A stretch of 64,000 nt of DNA from Clostridia bacterium (GTDB lineage: Bacteria > Bacillota > Clostridia > Monoglobales > Monoglobaceae). The position numbers and the translations under genes are program-made. Location of the stretch: the NCBI GenBank assembly GCA_017546205.1, contig JAFYXJ010000003.1, forward strand, positions 1 to 64,000. The letters run 5' to 3'. Positions 62,448 to 64,000 of the stretch are shown piece after piece (the stretch's first letter is position 1; each line of letters opens with the position of its first letter). The notes below the pieces were generated by a model. That model saw nothing but the letters and a program-made list of their open reading frames with translations. It had not been told where the DNA came from and did no database searches.

Positions 62448-63203
62448 TTATTCAGCGCTGATATACTTATCAACGATTGCCTTTACAGAACCATCAGCAA
62501 TCAATTCTTCCAATGCTTTGTTTACTTTCTCAAGCAGTTCAGTGTTTTCTTTTGCAATACAAATTGCATAATCCTCAACTGCATAATCAGAATCAAGAAT
62601 CTTCAATCCCTGGTTTGCTTGAACAAACGATTTTGCAGGCTCATTGTCAATAATCACACAATCAACCTTGCCGGTTTTCAGAGCTGCAACGGCATCTGCG
62701 CCCTTGTTAAAGGGGATTACCATCTCGTCGCCAAACTCATCTGCTGCATAGATATGACCTGTGGTATCCTGCTGAACACCGATTTTCTTACCAGCCAGAT
62801 CATCCAAAGTTGCAATGACAGAATCCTCGGTTACAATAATGGACTGAATTCCGGTTGCATAAGAGGATGTGAAATCAACACTTGCTTTTCTTTCCTCAGT
62901 TACAGTCATGCCAGCCATACCCATATCGTATTTTCCGGTTTGTACGCCTGCAACGATGGAACCAAATTCTGTATCAATGATTTCCAACTTCATGCCAAGT
63001 TTTTCAGCAATCTTACCTGCGATTTCTGCATCAATACCAACGATGGTTTCATTCTCATAGAACTCATACGGCGGGAATGCCGCATTGGTTGCCATGGTCA
63101 ATGTCTCCACATCACCCGTGTTGGTCTGCTGTCCGCATCCTGCAAACAGAGAAACAATCATTACAACTGCCAATGTGAGTAAAAAAACTTTTTTCATATT
63201 CAT
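62448..63203 (-). CDS. Amino-acid ABC transporter substrate-binding lipoprotein
   Basis: 251-residue family 3 periplasmic-binding-type protein. The lipoprotein signal has lipobox LFAGC with Cys23. The mature fold shows NAAFPPYEFYENETIVGIDAEIAGKIAEKLGMKLEI, KYDMGMAGMTVTEERKASVDFTSSYA and KIGVQQDTTGHIYA, the pattern of polar amino-acid binders; ligand specificity is not determinable. GGAGG precedes the ATG at 63203. It is first gene of the operon, separated from the permease gene by a hairpin. Confidence 0.95.
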   Translation of the reverse strand: MNMKKVFLLTLAVVMIVSLFAGCGQQTNTGDVETLTMATNAAFPPYEFYENETIVGIDAEIAGKIAEKLGMKLEIIDTEFGSIVAGVQTGKYDMGMAGMTVTEERKASVDFTSSYATGIQSIIVTEDSVIATLDDLAGKKIGVQQDTTGHIYAADEFGDEMVIPFNKGADAVAALKTGKVDCVIIDNEPAKSFVQANQGLKILDSDYAVEDYAICIAKENTELLEKVNKALEELIADGSVKAIVDKYISAE

Positions 63204-63239
63204 TTCTAACTTCCTCCTTGAAAGAAATATATTTTTTTC

Positions 63240-63268
63240 ATTTTATTACAAATCCTAAAATTTGTCAA
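63240..63268 (-). promoter_or_regulatory. sigma-A promoter for the amino-acid ABC transporter operon
   Basis: Minus-strand TTGACA (63263-63268) and TAAAAT (63240-63245), 17-bp spacer, 36 bp before the lipoprotein gene. Confidence 0.75.
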
Positions 63269-63269
63269 T

Positions 63270-64000
63270 CTATTTCTTATTTTTGACAAATGCCTCAATA
63301 CGATTCAGTGCCTCTTCAATATCCCGCACCGAATAAGCATAGGAACAACGGATAAATCCTTCTCCGCTTTCTCCAAACGCATTTCCGGGGACGACGGCAA
63401 CCTTTTTGTCATACAAAAGTGTTTCGCAAAACGCATTGGAATCAAGGCCCGTACTCTTGATACACGGAAATGCATAAAAGGCACCTTCCGGCTCAAAACA
63501 TGTCAGTCCAATATCATTGAATCCGTTTACAATCACATGCCGCCGACGGTCATATTCCTCTCTCATCATAGCAATATCGGGATCGCCGTTTTTCAAAGCC
63601 TCTATCGCCGCATGCTGAGCAAGGGTAGGTGCAGACATAATAGCAAACTGATGAACTTTGGTCATTGCCGCAATCAAATCAGGATGACCGCATGCGTAAC
63701 CAAGTCTCCATCCGGTCATTGCATAGGCTTTGGAAAAACCGCTGACCAGAACGGTCCGTTCATACATTTCCGGAATGGACGCAATAGAAACATGGCTCTC
63801 AGCTCCATAGGTAAGTTCCGCATAAATTTCATCCGCCATTACCAGAATATCTGTGCCTTTAAGAACCTCAGCAATTTCCTCAAGATGCTGTTTCCGCATA
63901 ACGCCGCCTGTGGGGTTATTGGGGAACGGCAATACCAGAACCTTTGTTTTGGGAGTGATGGCTGCCTTTAATTCATCTGGTGTCAGCCGGAACTGATTTT
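63270..64000 (-). CDS. Class I/II pyridoxal-phosphate aminotransferase (partial, 5' part beyond window)
   Basis: C-terminal 243 codons of an aspartate-aminotransferase-family enzyme; the frame stays open to the right edge. Visible are VLPFPNNPTGGVM, the PLP-contacting Asp in ILVMADEIYAELTYG, the Schiff-base Lys in VSGFSKAYAMTGWRLGY and the carboxylate-binding Arg in GEGFIRCSYAYS. The fold type I fits aspartate, aromatic or PatA-like aminotransferases; substrate is uncertain. It lies upstream of the amino-acid transporter operon on the same strand, which has its own promoter. Confidence 0.92.
   Translation of the reverse strand, partial: NQFRLTPDELKAAITPKTKVLVLPFPNNPTGGVMRKQHLEEIAEVLKGTDILVMADEIYAELTYGAESHVSIASIPEMYERTVLVSGFSKAYAMTGWRLGYACGHPDLIAAMTKVHQFAIMSAPTLAQHAAIEALKNGDPDIAMMREEYDRRRHVIVNGFNDIGLTCFEPEGAFYAFPCIKSTGLDSNAFCETLLYDKKVAVVPGNAFGESGEGFIRCSYAYSVRDIEEALNRIEAFVKNKK

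Noticed and set aside
1-64000. Mobile elements, CRISPR arrays, toxin-antitoxin or defence genes, tRNA or rRNA genes
   Set aside because: I read both strands for transposase motifs, terminal or direct repeats, regularly spaced repeats and tRNA-like arms and found none. XerD is the housekeeping recombinase, not an integrase next to an attachment site.

Overview
The window reads as chromosomal core of an endospore-forming member of the Clostridia (Firmicutes), most likely an anaerobic gut-type lineage. The evidence is a complete eight-gene spoIIIA operon, spoIIM and a cwlD-type amidase, purine-rich Shine-Dalgarno sequences before nearly every gene, TTG and GTG starts, sigma-A type promoters that almost all have 17-bp spacers, and two RNA regulators typical of Firmicutes (a THF riboswitch and an L20-type leader). 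I saw no rRNA, tRNA, CRISPR array, insertion sequence, prophage or resistance cassette. Coding density is high and no gene looks decayed. The two end genes (cwlD and an aminotransferase) are cut by the window edges.

Layout. 1-8.4 kb: cwlD (partial), an EamA exporter, an NhaC-family antiporter, manA, a Cys-rich four-helix membrane protein of unknown function, trmO, spoIIM, xerD and purD. 8.5-16 kb: lon-ysxC-hisS-aspS-tyrS, then a three-hairpin intergenic region holding a candidate small RNA. 16-26.8 kb, minus strand: spoIIIAA-AH, followed by asp23-nusB-xseA-xseB-ispA-yuiD-thrS. 26.8-34.3 kb, minus strand: THF riboswitch-folT-trmH family-dprA-topA-trmFO-galM. 34.3-35.7 kb: infC-rpmI-rplT with an attenuator leader and an apparent AUA start codon on infC. 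35.8-39 kb: a 1058-residue double GT-C glycosyltransferase (GT39/PMT type). 39-43.6 kb: an operon mtrB(TRAP)-pyk-thioesterase-pgsA, divergent from malQ. 43.7-49 kb: Dabb and DUF1294 proteins, a lytic transglycosylase, coaE, a small lipoprotein, galE plus a nucleotidyltransferase, and hemW. 49-54.7 kb: lepA, a split TSUP transporter, a ClpE-like AAA+ unfoldase and mntP. 54.8-64 kb: two tandem stalk-domain secreted proteins, DUF1015-hom-thrB-lysC, a 42-residue small protein, a polar amino-acid ABC transporter and an aminotransferase (partial).

How the genes fit together. Several blocks are classic Firmicutes housekeeping neighbourhoods: lon-ysxC, infC-rpmI-rplT, spoIIIA-asp23-nusB-xseAB-ispA, topA-dprA-trmFO and lepA-hemW. 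The more interesting biology is regulatory. A tetrahydrofolate riboswitch precedes the folate transporter gene folT, and a leader segment fully complementary to the folT Shine-Dalgarno region suggests translational control. The same gene string carries trmFO, whose enzyme consumes methylene-THF. A well-conserved trp RNA-binding attenuation protein (TRAP) heads an operon with pyruvate kinase rather than tryptophan or folate-synthesis genes. A promoter, a perfect 14-bp hairpin and an intrinsic terminator in the tyrS/thrS gap suggest a roughly 100-nt small RNA.

Limits. All calls come from reading the sequence and from memory of the families. No database search, alignment or folding program was run.
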